From: Folioceros fuciformis
Taxonomy: Eukaryota; Anthocerotophyta; Anthocerotopsida; Anthocerotales
Reading direction: 5' to 3'
DNA length: 21,834 nt
NCBI GenBank assembly: GCA_049999805.1
Contig: JBNGIO010005396.1
Coordinates: 1-21,834, forward strand
The notes under the pieces are model-generated. The model was given only the letters and a program-made list of their open reading frames with translations, was not told the DNA's origin and did not search any database. Position numbers and translations under genes: made by a program. The stretch's first letter is position 1. Every line of letters begins with the position of its first letter. Shown one piece after another: positions 9,743 through 19,960 of this stretch.

Positions 9743-10699
9743 TTACGCCGGAGGAGTCCAATCCTCAAGAAGTTTGTCCACGGATTTCCTCACAGGCATG
9801 CTCCGCAAAGTTCCTTTCACCCGCACGCACAGCGACGCCGTAGCTGCAGCAAACTTGAGAGCCTCCGCAACGGACTGGCCTTCCACCAGAGCCACAGCAT
9901 AAGCGGCAGTGAAGGCGTCCCCGGCGCCGGTGGTATCCACCACTTCTGGAGCCACAATTGCCGGCTGCGCGAAGAACTGTCCGTCCTTAGTGACCAGCAC
10001 TGACCCTCGCTCCCCTCGCTTAACCAAAACCTGCTTCACTCCCATCTCCTGTACCTTGGCCGCGGCAAGCAGCACCTCCTCCAGGGTTTCACAGGGCAGA
10101 TCTGTAATCCGGCTTAGCTCCGTCTCGTTCGGGCTCAGAACGGTGACCGCCTTGAGCAGCTCCTGCGGCAGCGCGTCCTCCATCCCTCCCGCGTCCAAAA
10201 CCACCGGCACGTTGGCGCTTCTGGCAATCTTGGCAGCCTCCAGGTTCACACTGTCGGGAACCTCCCGCTGCAGCAACAAGGCCCCAGCCCGCCGGATGAG
10301 CTGCTGCGCCGCTGCTGGCAGCCGCGACCACGCCATGTTTGCTCCTCCCACGATGATGATAGAATTCCTCCCTCCCGGCTGCAACAAGACAACTGCATGC
10401 CCGGTCGGGCCGGTGACTGTGGCCAGATGCTCCAGCTGCACTCCCGCGTCCGTCAGCGCTTCCTTCACCAGCTCTGCATGGCTGTCCTTGCCGACCTGGC
10501 CAACGAAGAAGGTCGGGTGCGCCAGCCGCGCTCCGCAGGCCGCTTGATTGGCTCCCTTGCCTCCTGCCACCGTCTGCCCGCTCTTTGCTGCTATCGTCTC
10601 GCCTTTGGCTGGAAGCCGCTCGATCTCCACATAAATGTCAGCATTCACGGATCCTACAACGACCAGCGGCGCCTGAATTGATCGCGGAGACTCCGCCAT
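9743..10699 (-). CDS. RBSK: ribokinase (PfkB family), intronless
   Basis: This encodes a 318-residue protein starting at the ATG at 10699 (MAESPRS). An in-frame GTG two codons upstream is not a credible plant nuclear start. Ribokinase phosphorylates D-ribose to ribose-5-phosphate using ATP, recycling ribose from nucleoside breakdown. Family signatures seen: the N-terminal GSVNAD (residues 16-21), the substrate-binding GGKGANQA (46-53), the SPNETEL motif, and the PfkB signature DTTGAGDAF (255-263) with D261 as the expected catalytic base. The RVKGTLRSMP segment near the end fits the ribokinase C-terminus. Length is normal for a bacterial-type enzyme and leaves no room for a transit peptide, although the Arabidopsis enzyme is, to my knowledge, plastidial. 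It is divergently arranged with ORC2, 418 bp between start codons. Another PfkB sugar kinase is possible, but the motifs favour ribokinase. Confidence 0.93.
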   Translation of the reverse strand: MAESPRSIQAPLVVVGSVNADIYVEIERLPAKGETIAAKSGQTVAGGKGANQAACGARLAHPTFFVGQVGKDSHAELVKEALTDAGVQLEHLATVTGPTGHAVVLLQPGGRNSIIIVGGANMAWSRLPAAAQQLIRRAGALLLQREVPDSVNLEAAKIARSANVPVVLDAGGMEDALPQELLKAVTVLSPNETELSRITDLPCETLEEVLLAAAKVQEMGVKQVLVKRGERGSVLVTKDGQFFAQPAIVAPEVVDTTGAGDAFTAAYAVALVEGQSVAEALKFAAATASLCVRVKGTLRSMPVRKSVDKLLEDWTPPA

Positions 10700-10776
10700 A
10701 TCCACGCGCCCTCGAGCTCACACCTAAATCTGTCCTCTAGAAGATGAGGAAGACGTCTCGCGACGAGCTAAAATTC

Positions 10777-10818
10777 CACCAATTTCGATTCGGGATTCAC
10801 CAATTTTGATTCGCAATT
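10777..10818 (+). promoter_or_regulatory. tandem 21-bp duplication carrying two CCAAT boxes
   Basis: Two adjacent 21-bp units (10777-10797 and 10798-10818) share CACCAATTTyGATTCG and differ at a few positions. Each carries an ACCAAT element, so the two CCAAT boxes are 21 bp apart, close to two helical turns. CCAAT boxes bind NF-Y and are frequent in divergent promoters. The block lies 78 bp upstream of the ribokinase ATG. The repeat is seen directly; its function is inferred. Confidence 0.6.
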
Positions 10819-10863
10819 CGTGACTCACTTTTAGCCGGTACGGGGACTGCAGCTTTGGGAGAT

Positions 10864-10937
10864 ACGCGTCATGGTTTCCTCATCTACCTACACGAAGGCT
10901 GTCCAGCTTCCCGCCAAACTAACCCAGTTTTCCCGCC
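10864..10937 (+). promoter_or_regulatory. E2F-type site cluster in the ORC2/ribokinase divergent promoter
   Basis: Two E2F-like sites lie close together: TTCCCGCCAAA at 10908-10918 (reverse complement TTTGGCGGGAA) and TTTTCCCGCC at 10928-10937, both fitting WTTSSCSS. An ACGCGT (MluI-cell-cycle-type) hexamer is at 10864-10869. The sites are about 180-210 bp upstream of the ORC2 ATG. Plant ORC genes are known E2F targets expressed at G1/S, so control of ORC2 by E2F is a reasonable inference; an effect on ribokinase is speculative. Confidence 0.65.
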
Positions 10938-11117
10938 ATCTCGCTCGAAGCACCGTTCAGCGTAAGATGTGGTCCGAGTTGCAGCATTTTGCGGTGTGCG
11001 ACGACGGCTTGAAGGGATGGAATGTGCTGGAAGCTGTTGCGCAGTAGCAGCACAGGGTTGTTGTTTGAATTTGGATTCGTTATGACCCTGGGAGCCTGAT
11101 GCGTCGGCACCGAGTGG

Positions 11118-12617
11118 ATGATGGAATTGGATGAGCTAGAAAACGTCGAGGATCCAAGCAGTTACTTCAAGGCCCGGAACGGCAAGCGCAAGTCCGACAA
11201 GAAGATTACGGACATTGACATAGTGGATGAGCGGGTAAGTGCTGGATTTTGAGGAGAAATGGATATGCTGGGGAGCTGTACATTCAACATTGTCTGCTGT
11301 GTTTGCGTAGGAGCTTCGGGAAGCTCTTAAGGCACTTCCTCCGAGTCATGAGAAGGAGGTTGCAGCTCTGTTGGCTAGCTACAAGGCTGAATACCAGGAT
11401 TGGCGTTTCCGATTGAGGTCGGGCATCCGAGCAAAGCTACTGTGAAAGCATTTTTCCTCTGCTTGTGGCACACTGTTTGAAGGCTTCTGAAAATGTGTCA
11501 TTCCCACTTCAGCTGCGGATTCGGGCTTCTGATGTATGGCTTCGGATCAAAGAGAGCACTTCTGGAGAGCTTCGCCTCATCTGCGCTTACGGATGGCGCA
11601 GTTATCGTGGTGAACGGATATCTTCCTGCAGTCAACTTGAAACAAGTACGTGTCTTCAGATGTGCAATTGTAAGCAGTGGTGTGGAAACATAGCGACCCC
11701 GGCAGGTGCCTCCAGTATGATTGCTCTCATTTTCCAATGTCAGGTCATTTGCAAAGTGGCAGATATCTTGTGGGAGCAGGAGGGCAGCAAGTGTCCTCAG
11801 CCACTTAGTTCTCAGAGCGTGGATGAGCTGTGTGAGTTCATCCGCTCAGAGACGTCCTCCTTCGTGTACGTTGTCATTCACAATATCGATGGGCCTGCCT
11901 TGAGAGACACTGATATCCAGCGGAATCTAGCAACCCTGTCTGCTTGCCCTCAAGTGCGACTCGTAGCTTCTATCGACCATGTGAATGCTCCACTATGTAA
12001 GTGTCCATTTGTGTGTACCGCAGATTGGTCGGCAGGTTCGTCCCTTGTGATGTCATTTGCTAACCACTGCTCCGATTACAGTGTGGGACAAACAAATGGC
12101 TAGTACACAGTTCAACTGGTGGTGGCACCATACTCCTACTTACGCATCCTACAGCGTTGAGAACACTTTTGCTCCTCTTCTGCTTGCAACCGACGGCCCA
12201 AGCAAAAGCGCGCGCGCGGCTGTCATTGTGCTCAAAAGCTTAACACCTAATGCGCAAAGCGTGTTTCGAACACTTGCTGACTTCCAAGTTGCCCATCCGG
12301 ATGATCAAGGTGAACATTGTCCACAACTTCAATTATTGAATGCCTTCAGTTATTCAATGCGAGTAACTTGTTTCACCCGCTAACATAAGTTTTCACGGCC
12401 CTCACGCAACATCGTAGGTATCACGCAACATCGTCTTTACACAGCATGTCGGGAAAAGTTCCTGGTGAGCAGCGAGTTGACTCTGAAGGCAATCCTTGGT
12501 GAATATCGGGATCACCAACTGGTAAAGTCTAGGAGAGGGCCAGATGGGCAAGATTACTTGTACATCCCTCTACCAGAAGAAGCCATTGTAAAACTTCTTC
12601 ACGACATCGACAACTGA
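11118..12617 (+). CDS. ORC2: origin recognition complex subunit 2, six exons
   Basis: My exon model is 11118-11234, 11311-11417, 11513-11645, 11744-11996, 12082-12309 and 12418-12617. It keeps frame throughout and gives 345 residues, near the roughly 360 of Arabidopsis ORC2. ORC2 is a core subunit of the complex that marks replication origins and loads MCM helicase. Diagnostic stretches across the spliced exons are [62 protein letters not shown], and the winged-helix end [16 protein letters not shown]-like through [15 protein letters not shown]. An in-frame stop just upstream supports the chosen ATG. Intron 2 uses an unusual donor, AG|GTCGGG; the others are ordinary. Introns are 76-108 nt. 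It is head-to-head with ribokinase and tail-to-tail with WASHC4. Confidence 0.93.
12402..12444 (+). repeat. short direct repeat across the ORC2 exon 6 acceptor, with alternative acceptor
   Basis: TCACGCAACATCGT occurs at 12402-12415 and again at 12421-12434, a 19-bp period spanning the intron 5/exon 6 boundary (CGTAG|G at 12417/12418). A second in-frame acceptor, TTACACAG|CA at 12444/12445, would drop nine codons, including the LYT preceding ACREKF. The longer form matches family spacing better. Confidence 0.6.
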
Positions 12618-12760
12618 AAAAAAGATCCCAATTCGTGCTTGACAATTGACGGGAGTCTCTGTACAATTTTGATCCGTCCTCAGTGGCCTCTAATAGAATT
12701 TTTATTCTTCATACGACCCCTCTCAATTAGAAGGAACAGACAGTGCCTTTGTCAAGGTTG

Positions 12761-15700
12761 TCATTGAAAAAATATTCTGGCCCCACTGAACGTGAACTCC
12801 ATTAACTCAAACTCCGCTAAATATGTCTCCAGCCGTTTTATTATCTGCGTAAATGTGAACAGGACGCAATTGTAAATAGCGCTTGTGAACACAAAGAATG
12901 ACAGACAGCAAGAAACTGCCAAAGGGAGTGACGACAAAAACAGTCGACGGCAAGTATATACCAGTTGCATATTCTGAGCTTGCTCAACAGATATAGATGC
13001 TAGCTTTTGGCTCCACACTTCCAGTGCACTCATGCCGCCCCTTGTACTGTTCATGTCCAACCCATCTTCCAAGCTACTCTTCTCAGCAATCAGATGTTGC
13101 CTTGAAGAGTCAAACCAGTGAAGGGAATCGAACTGTTTGTCTTGCCCAAGCACCTGCGATCCTAGGTTAGCTAACACACTAAAGAAAATTGCTGCAGACT
13201 GTGATTCAGAGTGCACAGATTTATGCGGACCTTGAGCACATAAGCCAGACCGAGAGCAAAGCCATCATCTGTGAACATTGCATCGATAGCTTCTCGTCCT
13301 CTCTTGTAAAGTTTGTCTTTAGCTTGGAGCATGGCTTCCACAGAATTAATGATAAGAGCCGGAACAATCAAGAAGAACTCGCGCAGATGCATGTTGTCTT
13401 CACTTCGTAACTCCTGGCCACGAAAAACTAGGTTTGAATCAAGAATTTGCTCGCAAGATAATGGCCACAAACAGGTTCTTCGTCTTACTCAGCATGCAAC
13501 GAACCTTTGAGAAAACATTGGCCAGAATGTTCAGGTAATTGGTGCGCTCCAAAGATAAGTCTTGGCTTTCCAGAGCCCTGTCCAGCAGCCTCCCAGCTTC
13601 AATGGTCTCCTCGGACAACCCATAGTCCCTTGAGGACTCCTCGAAGCTCATACTGTGGTTTACACCTTGTACAAACCTTTGACATGCAAAACATCATTAC
13701 ATTTCTGGAAGAATGATGACAAGTTTGAAGCCACTGCAAGAGCAGGAAAAAGAACTATTCGAAGCATTGAGGAGATACTGACCCAGAGGATATACTACAA
13801 TAATGCAGCCCTCCATGCCTCACCATTCGCACGAATCCCAAAGCATTTCCCATTTCTGCAATAAGCTGCCGGAACTGATCCAAGTAACTGAGTCGATCTT
13901 CGGTCATACCCAGTTTCCGGATATCCTTGTTCAGCTTTTCTGCTCTTGTGAACGGGTACTGTTTTGAATGTTTCTCACCAGTTTCCTGAAACAGTTCTAG
14001 ACAACCTTGCTAAGCCAACAACCACACTGACGACAGAATTCAAAACAATGCTAAAGCCTGATACACACTCGACGTACCTTGTAAAAGCGGCGTTCCTTGC
14101 CAAGAGATGATTTAATGTGATCATCATAGAGGAATTGAGAAAATACTACAAATTTCTGGGCCAGGTACTGATAAGCAATATTAACAGTGGTGCTCATAAT
14201 CCCCGTCCCATGCGTGCGAATGGAGTTTGCAACATGTCTCACACTAACAGTGTTAACGTGTTTTCGATGGAGTGCGTTGGATGGCCTCTCAAAGAACACC
14301 TACACCACATAGGATCCCTCTCATTCTATCGGGAACTACATGACTTAGGCTCTATTTTCATTTGCTTAAATCAGATACAGCCAACAGAACTCCCAACCTG
14401 CAAGGCCTACCTGAGTGTTGAGATTGTACGTAAAGCATGCAACAAACAGGTGAATGTTACGCATAATATCCAATAAGTCCACGCCTTGTTCGAGTGTTTG
14501 ACTGGGAAGATGAATGTCATTGAGCTCAAGTTTGTATTTCTGTTCAGAGAGCTGGCGCATTTCTCCATAGGTCTGGGTCAAAATAGCCTTCCCGTCAGTA
14601 GGACGCAATGGTATCATGACAAACTTGCCAGGTATTTGCACAGAAAAGTAACTCCCAATGAGTAGCATAGCACAGAGTTGTTACTCACTTTCCAATCGTG
14701 GAGAGCAACTGCAGCATGGTCATAAAACGCAGAATTGAGATAGCTCTCCACTCTCGCCTTGATGTGGATGTACTTCGAGCTGAACCGTAGAGGCTTCAAC
14801 TCCAGGAACCAGGATAGATCCCGAACACCTGTCTATGGAAGGGAGCACAGAAATGTAGATGAGGATCAAACGTCCCTACTAATAACCAATACCTTCAGGT
14901 AGCTAGTAATCTCAAAGCATAATGAAGTTGGCAGGAGTACAGTGTGGGAATACCTTTGTCGGATTAACAGCCACAGTACCCTTCAAATGCGCTGAATGGA
15001 CATGCAACCGGAGATCAGTTTCAATGTCCCTACACAGTGGGGAGATAATTTCCTGCAAGCGTGGATTCATAGTGAGCATGAAAGTGAAGAGCACTTCCTC
15101 CAGTATACAAGACATCCGTCTGCATGGCCTCCGAAGTTTCATATAGTACAAGAAACTTGCAGCAGCAACTTACGTCTGTCACAGACTCTTCAATTTCTTT
15201 CTCAAAGGCTTTAATCACTTTTTCATCCACCTTTCCACGCTTCAGCAGCTTCACTCCGTCCATAAAAGAACTGATAAGGAATCTGAAAAACAAGAGGTAA
15301 CAAACCAATAATTCACACCAGCTTGGACAGCAGCAACTCCAACCACAGGAATGGATTCCTCCAGTCTACCAACAAATCAAAATGAGCAAAGGGTTTCATA
15401 TTTACTGAAGGTGACGGGCTTCCTCTGCCTGACCATATACCGTACTGAAGCAGGTGGACATCATCTCCCTGCTCCAGTACAAAAAACTGCAATCTGTGAC
15501 AGTTCTTACGACCTGATCTAGCTCAGCAGCAATTTCTATAAGCAGAAAAAGATCTGAGAGCTCCTTGTACAAGTTATCTGGGAGCCTGTTCTGTTGCAAC
15601 AACAAAGCATGAGATGTCACCAAAGGGGCATGCCCTAGCTACATCACTAACCACAAGTCCATAACAGTAACAGAAAGGCCAAACAACACGCATCCACTCG

Positions 15701-18700
15701 ACTAGATTCATAGGATGTTTTGTCACCCGCATACTTACATGGCTGCTTAGTACATCCAAGCATATTCGAAACAAGATCCTTCTTTGCGCACTACAACACC
15801 CTTGCAGAATATTGATTGCCAAGCCAACCTGCAGTCGAAATGATGTCTAACCAAAGTCCTCTTTCTCATGCAACTTGATGTCCACAACATTAAATGGAGA
15901 AAAAGACAAGGTCCATTCAAAAGTAGAAATCGTACAGCTGCTAATGCATCGACGAGTTTTGCATCGATCTCCTTTGCACCTGTAAGAAAGTTGAAGAAAG
16001 CCATCACTTGCAGAAAAGGAAGCAGGAGACAAGTTTTGGGCCAAAAAACCGTCAATGAGAACCCTTTTGGACCCTTCTCAGCAAAGTACACTTACTCCGT
16101 GTCATGGAACGAGTGAACAGGTTCAGACCACTGCTCCTTGCTTTTGACATGGTATCCGCTTCCAGTTGTGCCTGCTGAAACAGCATCAGAGAAATGTTGC
16201 ACCGAAGTGTAACAAGATTATGTGTAACTAGACCCAGGAATGGAAAGTAGATTGGTCAGCTGTAGATACCTTCACACTAATAAGGTGCCCTAGCATTTGA
16301 GCCTGTGTGAGCTGGATCATATGACCAATGCTCTGCACAGTTTCACTATTTTTCCTGTAGTACATATCCTCCACAGCCTGATACCAAACAGGAAATGGCT
16401 CTCAAATCTACCTTGAATCATTCGAAGATAAACAGACCTGACGCCAGCTGTACAGGCACTACTGCCATCTTTACCCCTAGGACCAACACCAATTGGAATA
16501 GAAGCACCAGAGAGACACCACCAGGTCTGAAGGAAATTTTTGGTCCCACACAAGACTGGAGTACATACCTTAAGAAGTTCAGCCGCATGATGCAAAACAC
16601 GTATCTGGTCCTTCCGTATCGGCACCTACAACAGGGACAACATTGAGGATGTCAAGATGAAACATCATACTCTTACAAATTACCATTCAGGACAAGAACG
16701 TACCTCCAAAATGACATGAAGGTCCACACAAGCACGCAACATATTACGTAGTCGGTTGGCGAGAAATATACCCTGTCACAAAGACAGCCAGGGTATCACA
16801 CACCTGCCTCATCAAATACATTGATCCTAGCATGAAGATGAATGAGATGATCACCTGTGCCAGTTGCTTTAACCTCATTTTCAAAACTGCTTGCACTGCC
16901 ACCTGCAAAACCTGCAAAAATGAGACATTTAAGCAACACTTGCTGGTTCCTCTGCTTGGAGATGTGGAATAAAAGAAGGAGCATTTGGTTCCAATTGCTC
17001 AGCATGGGCCCAATCAGCAGAAGGATCAGTTCTACATAACCTATCTCTAGGCAATTCCCTAAACATGAAATGAAAACAGTGGACACTGCTTGCCTTCGTA
17101 GAGACAGCTGAGTCAAATGAAACTAGCCAATTTGTGATTGAACTGCGTGACGCCTGCACATCTCTGGACGACATTGAGACAACTCTTAGGTATCAAGATT
17201 CTGGAGGGGACCACTGGTGGTTTGTTCTGCCTGTCAGTTGTGATAAGCTACCTGAGTAACATGTCATCCAGACTGAGAAGGTAACGGGTGTTGAGCAAGC
17301 CAGCTTCTTTCCTCAGCTCCCTCAGTATGGAGGAAGAGAAGGCCCCAGGAGGCAGCTGCGTCACTAGGAAATCTGGTGGTACCATTCTGATGTTGCAAAA
17401 CAAATGCAGTACTGGTATAGTCCGTTGCACCTCGAAGATCAGCTTACACAGTTTCTTGTCGGGAGCCTCTACTGACTTGTCACGCAATTGGAAAAAGATG
17501 TCAAGATCGATACAGAGGCAGCACGTTACACCATCAACACAAGACATATATGTGCACGCAATTAAGCCTCAGGAGATCAAACAGAAGCGGCAAGAATCTC
17601 GAGTGGGCGTCAGGCATACCAGTGCTCCATGCGTGGAACACGAAGAGTGCCAACAACCAGCCTAAATGCTCCCTATCACAGGGACGCTCTCTCGGAGTAT
17701 CTGCCGGGCACGAACGATCTTCAGAGACGAAAGAGAAGATGGAGATCTCTCTCATGAGAGAAAAGAATGGGGGAGGGGGAGGGAGGAGGTAAGTTTACAC
17801 GCATGATCCTTTCAAGCGAAGCAAAGCATGTTTTGGCAAAACCATCTCACCAAGTCGAGGAAGGACTTGAAGGACAACCTCCTTAAGACACAGGGACACC
17901 TCTTCAAGAAATTGTCGATTAGATTTGACCTTAATCAGATCTCCAGAGTTGAAGTCCTCTTGCACGCATCTCTGGAGAAGGGGAGCACGGGGCTTGGTCA
18001 ATCGTGGGGGAACAAGACCATGACGAGGCAAAAATACTCGGAGAAAGTGGTCGAGAGATGAATATGCGATGCTAGCTAGCGAGAGAGGCCCCGTACATGA
18101 AAGGAGCCGGTGGTTAGAGTGTCATCAATCCTTAAGACAGCACGATCCAGGAGTTCCACGTTCTCAGGTTCCATTTCAAATTTGGACGGATCGCTCCTGA
18201 TTTCATGTAGCATTCTGCCAGACACCATGCGAAAATTGACATGGTCATTCTTACGGTTACACATCCTGTCACCAGCAGGTAGCATTTCTAACAGTGCCGT
18301 GAACCCAAATACACACCTGGTGAAAAGAGACAGAGAATGTCCCAGAGCACCATTTTGTGCCACAATGTGATCAACAGTGACCAAAACCCCAAACCCTTCC
18401 GCCAGCGCAACCACGGCCGTGAGCAAATGAACTGTACCAAACGACGGATACGGTCTGCCCCTATCTCCCCCATAAATCCCATCCAGCTGCAAAACCAAGT
18501 TCCTCAGCACCGCCCTCAACCTAGAGAGGAAAGCCAGCAACTCATGGAAGAAGAGAAAAGATTTGGCGAAGGAGATCTGCAACTCCCCCTCCAGCGGCAG
18601 CTCCTCCAGACTGGCCCCGAGACCGAATCCTACCAATCGGGGATAGATGCTCTCAACAGCATGTTTCCTGAGAGACTGGATCTCCAGACAATCAAAGGCC

Positions 18701-18960
18701 AGCACAGCCACTAGTTTGCTGAACGGCACGTTGTCAGTAACCACCAGATCCAGCACCGAGGCTCCCTCTTGCGGCTGCGCCGTCAAGTGCACCGGATCCC
18801 GATTCACGTCGCCCACATCAGACGCCGCCGCTCTGAGAAAATTGTCATCGTGCAGTTCCAGCTTGAGCAGCACACTCCCCCGCCACTCGTCCACAAACCT
18901 GCGCAGTTTTTCATGCTGCTGCTCCACCGCAACGGCTCCCACGGACGCCATAGCCGCCAT
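12761..18960 (-). CDS. WASHC4: WASH complex subunit 4 (SWIP/KIAA1033) homologue, 23 exons
   Basis: Exons on the minus strand: 18960-18097, 17971-17799, 17672-17620, 17468-17252, 17163-17094, 16911-16855, 16772-16704, 16625-16569, 16377-16270, 16174-16096, 15979-15936, 15828-15739, 15590-15406, 15282-15174, 15052-14954, 14832-14689, 14572-14411, 14299-14078, 13985-13783, 13676-13505, 13413-13231, 13153-12962, 12844-12761. Their sum is 3636 nt, an unbroken 1211-residue protein (human WASHC4 about 1173). SWIP is a scaffold subunit of the pentameric WASH complex, which activates Arp2/3 on endosomes for retromer-linked sorting. Family-diagnostic stretches: [20 protein letters not shown] (from residue 827), [58 protein letters not shown] and the C-terminal ARIFF. 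The N-terminal 288 residues are one exon and less conserved. Most splice sites are GT-AG; exon 5 probably ends at a GC donor. No frameshift or stop was found, so the gene looks functional. Confidence 0.93.
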
Positions 18961-19926
18961 CCGCTGCAGGCCACGGGGGCGGGGGGGCGGCTGCCGGAAT
19001 TAGGTCAAGCCCGTCTCCCCCACCGCCATCTCCAGGCTCCAGCTGCAGCGCATCCGGGCTCCGTATGCCGTTACCCTGCCACATCCATATTCAAATCCTC
19101 CGCAGTTTCGCGAGCTACACAGGATCCGAGCTCCAGACCCCCGGGGCTCCGGCAGCAAGGCAGCAGGAGAGCAGGGCGTATCAGACAAGGCGATGCACAG
19201 AACCCTAAACCCAACGCACAGAATGCGACAAGGAAGTGTCAGCAGACGGAGGGAGGGGCGGTAGGACCAGGTGTCGCAGCTCCGAGGAATGTATTTGTTT
19301 TGTGTGAAGCGGAGCAGGGAGACGGGATGTGGAGGAGAGGCGGAGGGTTGTTTGAGGGCCCCGATGCAGGGCAGCAAGGCAGGTGAATCCGAGGTTTGTG
19401 CAATCTGCTATGTATATCTGTCAAGCATGCTATAAACAGCAAACTTGCATCTTCGACTCCATCTCCTCCTCCGATTGATACCGTGGATGCCCAGCGGCTC
19501 TCAGGACACACATCCATCGCAACGACGCAAAGCAGAGGTTACAGGATTGATGGGAAGATGCCGGCTCCATCCTGGGCACATGTGCAGGTGGACGGGCCGG
19601 ACCGGGGGGCAGCCTGGCGTCAGGCAACAGCCAACGGGGGCATGCCAACCCACAGGAGTTCCTTCTCACTGCCAGATTCCAGTCATTTCATGGCACTACA
19701 TCCTGCAGGCGTGGGCGAGCAGGCAATCACAAGGTGGGGCCTCGGAAGCCGGACCAATCTCAATCCATCGCCTTAAAGGGGAGTGAGCAACGCCAGCTTC
19801 TTGCTTGCTTCTGCAGCAACAGTACTGTGTTGGCGTGTCTGCTGGGCTCTCCTCCAGACAGCAACTACATCTCGATCCTGTCCCGACGGTCGTTCACACT
19901 GCCGATTTTACCATGTTTCACCTCAC

Positions 19927-19960
19927 GGGGGGGTGGGGGGGTGTGTGAGTGGTGGGGGGG
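19927..19960 (+). other. G-run cluster, possible G-quadruplex
   Basis: Three runs of seven G (19927-19933, 19935-19941, 19954-19960) lie within 34 nt, followed closely by further GGG runs to 19971. This meets the usual four-run G-quadruplex pattern. It lies about 1 kb upstream of the WASHC4 ATG. Confidence 0.5.

Noticed and set aside
9909-10547. Plus-strand 212-codon open frame
   Set aside because: It is a shadow of the ribokinase reading frame, with Ser/Ala/Thr-rich low-information translation and no domain.
10703-10705. GTG as ribokinase start
   Set aside because: Plant nuclear genes start at ATG; an in-frame ATG lies two codons downstream at 10699.
16796-17116. 106-codon minus-strand frame taken as one WASHC4 exon
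   Set aside because: Joining it to the next exon would need an intron of about 29 nt. A 57-nt exon at 16911-16855 with normal introns fits the family instead.
18769-19386. Plus-strand 205-codon open frame overlapping the WASHC4 start
   Set aside because: It is antisense to WASHC4 exon 1 and its promoter, and its translation is His/Arg/Pro-rich without recognisable similarity.
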